NCBI GenBank assembly: GCA_964020975.1
Contig: OZ026628.1
Coordinates: forward strand, 58,868,108 to 58,932,107
Direction of reading: 5' to 3'
DNA: 64,000 nucleotides
From: Hermodice carunculata
Lineage: Eukaryota; Annelida; Polychaeta; Eunicida; Amphinomidae
In this document: piece after piece, positions 12,356 to 22,443 of the stretch
Numbering within the stretch: position 1 is the stretch's first letter
Layout: the number at the start of each line of letters is the position of its first letter
Program-made: the position numbers and the translations under genes
The notes under the pieces: model-generated
The model's input: the letters and a program-made list of their open reading frames with translations, nothing else
Databases searched by the model: none
Told to the model about the DNA's origin: nothing

Positions 12356-12763
12356 CTGAAGCCTACATTGAGGACGAAAGCTGCGCTCGACATTGCTTGC
12401 TGTTTACTATCAATACGCCAATAGAGAATGGGGTCAAAGCCAATTGACTTTAGCTGCCCGTGCAAATTTTGTTTACATGCGGCCGTTTATGCTTACCTCC
12501 ATACGACCGTAGTTACAGTTCCGAGGCAAATGTGAAGTGGATGACTTGACGAGATTTAGCGAGAGAAGGTTTGGTTTCTCAGCTGGCGTAAATTTAGTAG
12601 AATTTTGACAATTTTAGACAGAATTTGATCAAATTAGATTGGGGTTTGTCTCATGAGTATATAGTGATAACGCAGGGAAATCGTTAGTGGCAAAGTCAGG
12701 CTATTTTTAGGAATTTTTAATTAGAAAATTTTAAACGAGCGAAAATAGATAAGGGAGCTTGGG

Positions 12764-12779
12764 GGCCGCCATTTTGAAC
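12764..12779. promoter_or_regulatory. YY1-like site (GCCGCCATTTTG)
   Basis: GGCCGCCATTTTGAAC contains the consensus YY1 core on the minus strand (AAAATGGCGGC). It lies in a locally GC-richer, apparently unique segment between the two divergent zinc-finger exons, where upstream exons and promoters would be expected. Regulatory role is inference from one motif. Confidence 0.3.
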
Positions 12780-12866
12780 TATAGCATAGTTTTTAACTGC
12801 ATAAAGCGTCCTCTGGGGACCATGGCATGAAATACAAAACCCAATGCTGGCGCACACCATCCAAAT

Positions 12867-12946
12867 TAGCCCCAAGGGACCTCCCCTCGCTCTGTTAAGC
12901 TGCCACCTGCAAGCTTAACAGAGCGAGGGGAGGTCCCTTGGGGCTA
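12867..12946. repeat. Perfect hairpin, 35-bp arms, 10-base loop
   Basis: Arm 12867-12901 (beginning TAGCCCCAAGGGACC) is exactly complementary to 12912-12946. There is no mismatch in 35 bp, so the structure is young or actively homogenised. Confidence 0.97.
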
Positions 12947-12971
12947 CATCCAAATATAATGAGGACGCATG

Positions 12972-13185
12972 GTACAGTAAATTGCTTTAATTTCGCTGTA
13001 TTCTTATTTTCGCTTATTTCGCTGATGGCACAAAACCGTGAAAATAAAAACACATTGAAATAGTATTTTAACATTGTTTGAATGGGAACTGTGTCCAAAA
13101 CAGTGAAATTAAAACTACAGTGAAATGTCAAAAATACAAAAACCGTGAAAATTTAAACATGCGAAAATAAAGCAATTTGCAGTAC
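12972..13185. mobile_element. MITE with about 25-bp terminal inverted repeats
   Basis: The left end 'gtacagtaaattgcttt' and right end 'aaagcaatttgcagtac' are inverted repeats with a few mismatches, extending inward through a 'tttcgc'/'gcgaaa' block. Both ends abut TA, consistent with a Tc1/mariner-type TA target duplication. It is AT-rich and non-coding. Confidence 0.7.
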
Positions 13186-13363
13186 GTAAAAGGAACGTAT
13201 ACAGTTGTTCCACATAAAATAAAACCAGAAATACAGATAAATATTTGTACAATAAACGTAACCTAGTGCTTGCCACCAAATGGATTTCCGATTAAACCTA
13301 CCAAACCATGTAATGCACTGACTTAATGTCATTGTGACAGATACTGTAATGTATTAATAGGCC

Positions 13364-13396
13364 TATATCAGGAGCTGTGCAGCTCCCTGATTATAT
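13364..13396. repeat. Short hairpin, about 15-bp arms
   Basis: 'tatatcaggagctg' faces 'cagctccctgattata' around a TG centre, with one bulged base and one mismatch. It is the last member of the hairpin cluster. From here to 14660 I see no gene. Confidence 0.8.
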
Positions 13397-14665
13397 GTTT
13401 CAATAGGAGACATTCATATTTAACTGCGATCCTGCTCACTTCCTGTGTTGCTGGGGCAACAAACTGATGCTTCCACCATGATCAGGGCAGATTTGTATTA
13501 TGTACTACATAAACATCCATAAATTTCAACCAAAAGAGAGTCCATTTCTAACCAGTTTAGACATCCTTTATGCTTCAAATGTATTTTAATACATTTTCTT
13601 GATATTATTGTGTGTTTGTGTTGTTCATTTTGTTTAGAAAATACTTTTGACCATGCTAAATACATGGATCTGCCCTGATGCAGGTGGCTCCCTCTTTTGC
13701 TCTATAGGTGTTAGAGCAGGACCGTATTTAGATATGATTAATACATCCTATTAAACCTGAAGGCACAGTGACTTGTACTGCTTTGCACTTGCAATGACAA
13801 TAAATTAAGTTCTGCCTGGAAAGGCTTTGAAACAAAATTTGCATTCTTTTATTAGCTGGTCTCTGAGATGTGCATGCTTTTGGCACCTGAAAATAAAATG
13901 CAGGTCATCCTCCACCTCCTTGAGGTGACAACTTACATTGATTGCACAATCTGTTCTCACTACTTACACCCTGGTACGTGTACCAGCCAATTTCCATTTG
14001 CAGCTTATGGGTGCTCACTCTAAATTGAGTAAGAGCTTGTCTCAGTCTGGGATTGGAGATGTTAATATATGGAAGTCAAGTCATAGTCAAAGATTCAGAA
14101 AAGGCTGACCACAGTAGAGTCTCAACTGGAGGAATCTGCAGATGAAATATAAATCTAGATGCCAAATATTGATGTAGAGTGGGAATCTGCCCAGTTCTCC
14201 ATAGACCACTGGATTCAGGTCTTAGAGCCTACTTGAAGCACATATTTACAAAAAACTGAATGTGGGCTCTCTCAGATATTTCACCCAGGTTTTTTTCTTC
14301 GAAACCACCACTAGATGATTATTGTCTTGGGGATATTAAGTGCCGCCCACAAGTCACATCCATACAAGTTAATTCGTTTTATTAGCTGATTGTAAAGTTT
14401 TAATCCCAATGTTGGTTTAAGGTCACCATCAAATCCCAGTGATTTTGTCAGTGCAAACATACCTTAATTTCTGTGTCACACCACGACTAAAACTGAGGTG
14501 CGGCGACCATGAAATGGGCCATGAAACTAGCTGCCCAGGGTGGAAACTGAAAGTTGCAACAAGACAAGAGGGAAAGACAACATTTTGAAAAAGCACTGCA
14601 CTTGATGACAAAATTTCTCATCAGTATTATCATCTGGTTAAGTGCAGACCTATCCTTGTGTTTTT

Positions 14666-15275
14666 AGCTCAACTGACTTGTCACTCAGCCATATACCTTG
14701 GGTGAATCTCTACCAAGTTTGTTCAAATGGTCACGCTGCAGTGATTTTAGGATTTTATGATTCTTTTTTTTTTCAAAAATCTTAGAAAAAAAGTTTAATA
14801 GGAAAGTTTAACATAGGATTTTTGTAATGGTTATAACTTAGATAACTTTGTCCAGTTTTGTGCCAAACTTTAATGGTAGGGATGTACCTTTTATAAGTGT
14901 ATACCTGTTTTGTGCAAATCGTCATACTGTAACAGTGATGTTTGGACCTTGACCTCATTGCCAAGGTCACAGGACAACTGACACGAAGTTTACTGTTCAC
15001 TTGATAATTTGAGATCTGTTTTGAGTTAGGACCTTAATATTGCACATCTTAATGTTTCTCTATGAAGGTCATGCTTAGACAGTACATGATTGACCTTGAC
15101 CTCGTTTCTGGGGTCACAGTGCAACATACATGAATTTTACTCTTCACTAAAACTCGAAAACTACTTGAACTGGGACCTTGATGTTGCACATGTTAAGTGT
15201 TCTTCTATAAAGGTCAGACTTACTCAGTACATGGGTGACCTTGATCCTATCCCATGTTCACACAGCCCTCTTGTT
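14666..15275 (+). repeat. Family A repeat, internally deleted, both ends present
   Basis: It starts with AGCTCAACTGACTTGTCA, runs through 'ccaagtttgttcaaatggtcacgct' and the 3' module rich in TGACCTTGACCTC, and ends with 'cacagccctcttgtt'. The tandem-core section is almost absent, leaving the terminal modules. From 15276 to about 16390 I see no gene. Confidence 0.85.
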
Positions 15276-16394
15276 AAAACTGAGTGACGACATTTCCGGC
15301 AATGGAAATGTCTCTGGCTGTCTGTAAACCTATAACTATACAAAGTGCATGACTGGCTCTCAAATTATCTCTAAATGTCTGAAAGACCATGGGGCAATAG
15401 TTTATTGCTGCATGGTAAGACTAAATTTATGGTCTTTCTTTTCCCACAGCGAAAAATTAATTTTGATTTGGACATGCAACTTGCCAATATTTACATCAAT
15501 TGAACACATTTGACTAACATTTTTCATTTTCTAGCATTAACTATCAGATAGTTAGTCCTAGAAAAAAAAAAAAAAAATAGTTTTTAATCAATGATAAGTT
15601 GACACTGCATACCAGATTAATCCACAAACTCAGACAGGCTGGTTTTAGGGGCAAAGTCCTCAGTTGGCCAGCGGGGTTTTGTAGGGATCAAATATCCCTT
15701 CGTGACAATATTATTATGTGTTGACTGTTCATGTGGCCCCTAGAGGGCACTATATTGTATTACTTTGGTCCTTCTTGGACATTCATGCAGATTAAGGTTA
15801 GGGATCCTGTCAGTGTCCCAGTTAACCTCATACAAGATTAGACGTCAGACCTCACCCACGCTGCCTTAGCGTCAAAATGATTCTTTCGTGACAGTTATCA
15901 TGTGCATAATGCCTATATGATGCGCGATTAGCCTTTGTTGTCAATTAAGGTCCAATGTACTTTTGTCATACATGTATTGACATAGCACAAACACCAGCTA
16001 CAGAACCCACGCCAAGCAACAGGATCTCCATATACGTGGAGGGATTGGTGGAAAATAAAAATGTCACAGTAGTAGCTCAAAAGTTCGCTTGTGGCTTTCC
16101 CAATTGCCCGAAACATTCGAAACTGTCACCCAGCTTCAAAGGGCAACAGGCCACATAAATATTTACTTTAAGCACTGAGGGATGCGTAAACTATATTATC
16201 TGAACAGGGTCTCACTTTAAAATCAATGCATGTAGGCCTAGGTTATGGTACACCACCTAACTTTTTACCCACGATTCAAAAGCGTAGGCTGTTTTCGTAA
16301 GTGTAATTGTATAGCCTATAAATTATAATTACATGGACTGTCTGGAACAGGATTTTGTATTATTAACACCTAGAGTCTTATTAGTAAAATTGTT

Positions 16395-16795
16395 TTCAGC
16401 ATGATTTATAACTAAAGGTGTTTTTGGCCTGGGGCTTTTATATTGCACAGGAATATAGTCTGCTATTTCAGAGCTAGGTCAAGTTCTGAAATGGGTGACC
16501 TTGTGTCAAAGGTCACAGATCCACATTCCTGAATTTGGTTTCTGCTTCATAGCTGCACAACTTTTTGAGCCAGAGCTTTTAATATTGTAGATGTTTATAT
16601 TCTCCTATTAGGGCTAGATCAGCTTCAAAGAAGGTTGACCTTGGCTGAATGTCCAAGGTCACAGGGCCACTTCACTGAATTGGGTCTCTACATCACTTCC
16701 CATGGTCATGAGTGCCTCATTTTGTGCACATCAACAGGGTAATGAAGACGAACATAATGATGGGGGGGGGGGCATCTATGTTTTACAAACATGTC
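16395..16795 (-). repeat. Truncated family B element
   Basis: It is the reverse-orientation relative of 2735-4650. It ends at 16764-16795 with the complement of the 'acatagatgcccccc' left-edge motif and holds three diverged monomers with AAGGTCACAG boxes. Confidence 0.75.
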
Positions 16796-17069
16796 TGGTT
16801 TGCTAGTAAAGGCTGAAAAAGGTATTATGGGATGTACCTCGATGTGATCGTAATGAACCCGTCAAAAAGATCAGCAGGTGTCATGGCCAAGCGACATAAT
16901 CAAACCAGGAAAGCAAAATTTTAGAACATTAATAAGTACAATGGTTGTTAAATGTTTTCTGTTGTAGGTCTGCATATACATGGAGGGATTGGTGGAAAAG
17001 AAAAAAAAACTCCCTGATATGCTGGACTCTTTGTTGTGACATCCAGCTAGCATTGTACAAAGGTTCAGG

Positions 17070-18246
17070 ATGGACTGCCAAAAAGCTAGAGTGACTGATA
17101 ATATGTACAGTGACACTGGAACATTGAATTTAATGAGCACCTGGGAAACAGCCGACAAAGATTCAGCCTGTTGCTCAGAGACAGAAGTCGGTGGAGAACA
17201 GTTGCTGCAGAAAATGAAAGTTGAACCTGAAGATGAAGCTGTTGATTTTGGTGTATTGGACCAGGATACAGAGGAACAGAAGCAAAAAGTTTTATGTCAG
17301 GGTGAACGCGATGAAGTAAATGTTCATGTTGTACATAATGGAAGCAGAGAGATGCAATCACAACTGTGTGCTGGAGAAAGAAAAACAGATGTTTTTTCAA
17401 GCACGGGGGATGAGTGTCTGTTTTCAGGTGGCAATGCCATGCAAATTGTCAACATAGAGCCACATGGAATAGATATAGACATCAGAGATATCAAATCTGA
17501 GAGAGAGATAAAGACAGAAGACACAAAGGTTCAAGAAATACTTTCTTCGTCTGCACATGTGACACCTGTATCAAATATTAAGAATGATACCGTAGATAAG
17601 TTTCAGGTATCAAGTTCACACATTGAGGTGACAAATGCAAAAGTTGAGGATGATGAAACATTCTCTATCCAGGTACAAACAAATTCAGTACCAGAGGAAA
17701 TGGAGCAAGTAGAACGTGAAGGAATAGTGGTTTCATGTGCTTATGTAAAACAGGAAACAGAAGAACATTACAACAGAGCGATGGGGAATTTTAAGGCCCC
17801 AGAATCACGGCATGTGGTTCCTGGAGAAGGAACAGCTTCCCGGGGCCTTAACAGTGAGAACACTGGACATGACCAGCAGGACAGAATGACCCATACTCAA
17901 GTCAAACTGAGAGCATACTGTGATGGGTCCATTGACTTGAAGTGCACACAGAATATACAGGAAGCCTCCATCATATCTCCCCTTACAAAAACATCAGCTG
18001 TACAATGTGTAAACAGAGAAGACACAGAACACAATGGAACAATGACTGTAAAAATAAAGGAGAAAGTTGACCGTGACTACAATCTGATTAGTTTACTCTC
18101 AGGTAAACCTGCCTCACCTCACCCAACGTCCTCCCCAACAGAGGTCATGGACATTGTTGGGTCACCTGCACAGTGGACAGGGACACAGTCTCAGTTGTCC
18201 AATGGGGAACGTCCTGCAGGCAAAACATCAGTCGAGGACACAACTG
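17070..18246 (+). CDS. Paralogue of the zinc-finger gene's first coding exon (no finger exon in window)
   Basis: It is an open frame of 392 codons plus one base, collinear with exon 8427-9594 and in the opposite orientation. It shares MDC, MKVEPE, the FGVLDQDT block, IKSERE, KVEDDE and the C-terminal LSNGE-PAGKT block. The upstream acceptor (ttttctgttgtag, exon from 16968), the phase-1 donor (ACTG|gtaag) and about 80 intron bases are also conserved, so this is a DNA-level duplicate, not a retrocopy. Behind the donor the intron is interrupted at 18328 by a family-A fragment and no finger exon appears in the next 45 kb. It may encode a finger-less protein, use distant exons, or be a dying copy. 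The reading frame is intact, which argues against great age. Confidence 0.75.
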
Positions 18247-18327
18247 GTAAGAAGGCAATACAAGTGTATACTGCTCTTCACCACTGACCCAGTGATGGGT
18301 GATCTTAAGGGATGGTTTAGCGTTTTT

Positions 18328-18473
18328 AGCTCAGCTGGCTTACGAGCCAGCAAAGCTTATAAATACATGTATGCCATCGCTCTTAATCCATGGTCTATCG
18401 TCCATCGTCCGTTACCCGTTAACAATTCACATATTGGACTTCTTCTCCAAAGCCAGCAGCCAGATTTCCTTCA
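18328..18473 (+). repeat. Family A left-end fragment inside the duplicated intron
   Basis: It begins AGCTCAGCTGGCTTACG, passes through 'gtccatcgtccg' and 'ttcttctccaaagcc', and stops abruptly where zinc-finger exon sequence resumes. This dates the fragment after the gene duplication. Confidence 0.75.
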
Positions 18474-18475
18474 AA

Positions 18476-18573
18476 ACTGAGACTGAGAGCATACTGTGAT
18501 AGGTCTATGGTCTTGGAATGCACGCAGAATATACAGGAGGCCTGCACAGTATCTCCCCTAACAAAAACATCAG
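18476..18573 (+). pseudogene. Third partial copy of the zinc-finger N-terminal exon
   Basis: About 98 bases match 17905-17995 of the paralogous exon (the region encoding LRAYCDGSIDLKC), with scattered substitutions. It lacks ends, start and splice sites and is a broken fragment. It sits directly after a family-A left end, suggesting the repeat carried or captured it, or that unequal exchange left it there. Confidence 0.8.
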
Positions 18574-18639
18574 AAAAATAGACACGACCTGGCAAGTACC
18601 AGAGGGCTTAGAAGTGTTAAAATCAAACTATAATTTTAA

Positions 18640-18730
18640 TAAAAGTCAGACGTGTTTCGCCCAACATGGGCTCTTCAGGGACTGTGTGTAATGGTAGAGT
18701 GTGGTGCCTTATATACTGAAGGGCGACATG
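18640..18730. repeat. Terminal motif of an interspersed element (TTTCGCCC...GGGCTCTTCAG)
   Basis: A 'gtgtttcgcccaacatgggc' stretch with a small GCCCA/GGGC stem, followed by CTCTTCAGGGACTG, resembles conserved end motifs seen in several invertebrate repeat families. I cannot name the family. From here to about 19940 there is no gene; 19080-19290 carries the 'gtggcc...taagagg' interspersed repeat. Confidence 0.3.
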
Positions 18731-19947
18731 CCCTTAGTAACGTTTGGTATTAACGTAATTTCAAGTACATGGTACAAGATTTAAACCAACCATCAAAATG
18801 ACTTGATGGCTGGACTCGGGGCTGTAGTTATTTCTATATCAGGTCAAATGTGAGAGAAAATCCTCTCACTCTGACTCTGGTTGTTTGAGCAATCAATAAA
18901 ATATGAGTGAGCTCACTTATTCTAAAATAGATATATCTATACATGTATTCATATTTTTCCCAAAGTCACCATATCCTAGATAGTATGTCTGTAAATGTGA
19001 AAATTCTGGCTAAAAATTGGAAAGTAACAAAGTTCCTTTTTAAAATAAAGTGTGTTATTTACAGTATTCCTTTTAACAAGAAGGCAGGGATAAAATACAA
19101 TTAGAGTGGCATTCCTCTAATAAGGCCACCACAAAGGCAACCAAAAGTGGCCATATTAGAAGGGTGGCTGCTATTGAAAGGGACAAAACAATAGAAATAC
19201 CACTTTGTGGCATGGAGAAGTGGCCTTTATGGATAGGGTGACCCCTCTTCAGGGGCACCTTATTAGCAGCAGACCACATATACTCAAAATTATTCATACT
19301 GCATAGCGGTCATGAACTACTTTTTGTTGAGGAGGTAACTTTTTATTTTGGCCAAAATCATCATCAACCCCCCCCCCCCAAAAGCTGCTTTAATGTGGCA
19401 CTAATTTATTTCATGATTTAAAACACCAATTTTGAAGCTAACTGCATGATGGACCCCCGATTTCAAAACACACTATTCATTTTAATAGTAGCATGCTGTG
19501 CTAATGCAAGATTTCCTGGAACAGACATGGTTTTCGCAGAGTTTTGTGCTTATGTCTTAATTTACAATACCAGAAGCGTATACACTTATTATAGAATCCA
19601 TACATAGCATAAAATAACAATAAACCCTCTTTTTTTCATCAGAAGCAGTTAATTTGTCCTGAAGTAGCAATGCCCATTATTATACCTCAGGCATTAATCT
19701 AGTGTTCTGATTGGCTAAGTGGGCACATAACAGTTTTGACTGTTAACCACAAGAAAATTACTGTTGTGCACTGTCAATTTTTGTCAGTAGGGACATTGCA
19801 CATTTGACCCAGCCTTGACCCAAAAAAACCGACAACATGCAGCTTCTTCAGCACACACAGAACAAGATGGCCAAGGAAGGGAGGTTGGGAAAGGTAATGA
19901 AAGTGATGTGATATTTGCTCATTTAATGATCTTCAGTATAATAAAGG

Positions 19948-20170
19948 AAATGGTGCCCTTGCCTGCGTGGGAAAGGAAAAACTGTGAAACTGAGGGATGG
20001 ACTGTCAACCCAGGGCCAGAATTTCACAAAATTTTGCGAGAATCTATTTGGATTTTTGTCAATTAGTTTTCTTTTTAAAGAAAATCAAGTTAGAAGAATC
20101 TTTACGAGAATGGATTCTCAGATTCTCGCCGAAATTCTGGCCCTGCAACCCGAAGCAAGGGCACCATTTC
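19948..20170. mobile_element. Foldback/MITE-like element
   Basis: The ends 'aaatggtgcccttgc' and 'gcaagggcaccattt' are perfect 15-bp inverted repeats. A second inner pair, 'cagggccagaatttc' and 'gaaattctggccctg', also matches closely. The whole segment can fold on itself. Non-coding; superfamily unknown. A (CAGA)5 run follows at 20278-20297 and a C-run at about 20467-20486. Confidence 0.75.
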
Positions 20171-20547
20171 ATTCCTGTGAAAATCAGTGGCTTGGGTTGA
20201 GAAGAAATGGCAAAAGAAGTGCAGGCAAGAAGAGTACTATTGCCATATTACACTGTTGGAATCTGTTAAAGCCCCAGACAGACAGACAGACAGACAGAAG
20301 GTTGTTGACAGTATTACAAGTGTAGCGCTATATGTATAATGAACATTGAATGATGTTGCCTGTATGTGCATAAAAGTGCGCAGTGTCTAACGTAACATTG
20401 ATCTACTTATGTTAGGTTGAATACTCAACATATTGGAGCTTGGCCAAGCAAAATGAACATTTGACAACCCCCCCCCCCCCCCCCCCATTAGGAAAATAAT
20501 ATATATTCAAGACATTGGTTTGGATTTGGTAAAGCAATTTATATACA

Positions 20548-21240
20548 TGCATGGACTTCTTCTCCAAAACCATCGACCAGATTCACATCAAACATGGTGG
20601 CAATGTACCTTGGGTGGGTCTCTACCAACTGTATTCGAGTTGTCATGCTTCAGTAATTTTTGGATTTTGTTATTTGGGGGGGGGGGGGACAAATCTTAAA
20701 AAATCTTCCTCTCTGAAATCATGCACCCAATTGCTTTGATATTACACAGAAACACTCCTAGAGACTTCTATATCTAAACTTCTGCACCAGTTGGTGCTGC
20801 AATTTTTTCCTTTTTTTTTTTAACTGTCACTAAGATTAAGCTGAAACTTGGTGGATATGTTCCTTGTGGTAGGGTCAAACAAAGTTGGTTTACCAGGTGG
20901 AAATGCTGTGGATTTCAGATTTTTAATGATTTTTTTTTCAATTTGGGTACTTATCTGTAAATGCGCCTTTCTTATTTATTACTGTGTATTACTAAGTCAA
21001 TGGGCATTGTAATGCCAACTCACAATTTTGACTTCTGCAAAACTGTCATCTACATTGACTTCAAACTTCGTGGCAGTAATACCTTGGGTGGGTCTTTACC
21101 AGATTTTTTCCAAATGGTCATGCTCCATTGATTTTTGGGTTTTTTATGAATTTCTTTGTTCTTTTTGGCTAAATCTTAAAAAAATTGCAAGGGTGAATGT
21201 ACATGTCAGTTGAGTACAGGACTGTGACAGTCCTTTTGTT
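20548..21240 (+). repeat. Family A repeat with alternative right-end hairpin
   Basis: It enters the family in mid-core ('gacttcttctccaaaacc') and runs through two core modules. It ends with GGACTGTGACAGTCC and TTTTGTT, a different hairpin stem from the GGGCTGT/ACAGCCC stem of other copies but in the same position. Confidence 0.85.
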
Positions 21241-21344
21241 GAAAGTATGCTATCTTAGACCTGCCCTATGGGTGGTCTTTCAAATCAGAAAGCAGTGTAC
21301 ATGTACATTGTAGTGGTCATGATGTCATGTTCTTGTTCCACATG

Positions 21345-21379
21345 AGGCCAGCCTTAAAAATATTTCTGTTTCGTATAAC
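21345..21379. repeat. Left half of a 35-bp inverted repeat pair (partner 24838-24872)
   Basis: The block 'ggccagccttaaaaatattt' and the 15 bases after it are the exact reverse complement of 24838-24872, 3.5 kb away. The pair brackets a candidate promoter and a full family-A element. They could be ends of one DNA element or two separate elements in opposite orientation. Confidence 0.85.
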
Positions 21380-21714
21380 GCGCCCGGTGTGTGCAAAACG
21401 TTGCGGTTGGAAAATTTTTTTCAACAGTGCAAAAAAAAATTTTTTTCAGGCTTGATTTATCGCTATTCGCACGCCCCGTGTGGCAGTTCTGTAAACGCAT
21501 ATCGTTTGCGTACCTACCATGAATGCTATCGGTACATCGTAGTAAATTTGCGTATACAGTATTGGCAAGTTCCTTGCAATAAAAGGTGTTCCTAAATTAA
21601 ATTCAAAAGAAAATTTTAATATTTCAAATCAGAAATCGAGTGTGCACACCGTCGACATCTTTCCTGCAACTGTACACAAACAGCTGCTCCAGCCATGTGG
21701 TCTGACGCACAACA

Positions 21715-21937
21715 CATCACCCGATTGGTCAATTGAGTCACATGCAAAAATGAGCCAATCACGGCTCGTGTTACAGTGTTTTCATTATGGCTTCCGCCCA
21801 GTGACCATGTGTGAATCTGTCGTAATTTACGGAGGGAACACACAAACGGGAAGCTTTGTTTATATTACAGCATGCGAAAATAAAGATTCCAGTGTTAATT
21901 GCAACAATTATTTGGAGTTACAGGCAAATACGCAAAG
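21715..21937 (+). promoter_or_regulatory. Candidate promoter with CCAAT boxes and first-exon donor
   Basis: An inverted CCAAT (GATTGGTC at 21723) and a forward CCAAT (GAGCCAATCACG at 21751) lie 30 bases apart in a locally CpG-richer, unique segment (21.4-22.4 kb). A donor-like CGCAAAG|gtaggg follows at 21937. The position is suitable for the start of the plus-strand ParB-like gene whose first recognised coding exon is 3.6 kb downstream. Evidence is motif-level only. Confidence 0.3.
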
Positions 21938-22443
21938 GTAGGGGATAGCGGGAACAGCCGAATGTGTCCCAAATCAGTCCGTAAGACTGGGTCAGTTCAC
22001 CGCAGATCCACTCCACGCTGTCACTTGCGTGTGACTTCAAGTTGGGTGGTCTTTTTGCCTGGGAAGTCATCTCAAGGCACTTATTTTTTCCAACACTGTT
22101 AGAACCCACCGATAAATGGCATTTGATGTTAATTTGCAGATGAATTCGCCATGCAAATTTCATTGTAATTTGACGCTGCTTTGACATCGTTGGGGGAGAT
22201 CACACTGACATTGTGTTGTGTGACCCGCTCAGCAAACCAATAATTACTGCCGGTACCTTTGCTATCGTAACGTAATTGTATGTTGTGTACGACTGTGAAA
22301 ATGTCTGCTTGTGTTGACAGAGATAACGTTCTGATGAATACAACTGCGGACCAAGTAATTGTTTAAACTTGGAATGTTTAACAATTAGCGATTGTTATCA
22401 CCTATCGGCGCCCCACGCACCTGCTGCGAAAGCTCTGATTGTT

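Noticed and set aside
22301-22354. Possible first coding exon MSACVDRDNVLMNTTADQ with donor CAA|gtaatt
   Set aside because: Its phase-0 end does not fit the phase-1 entry of the exon at 25538, and there is no second support.
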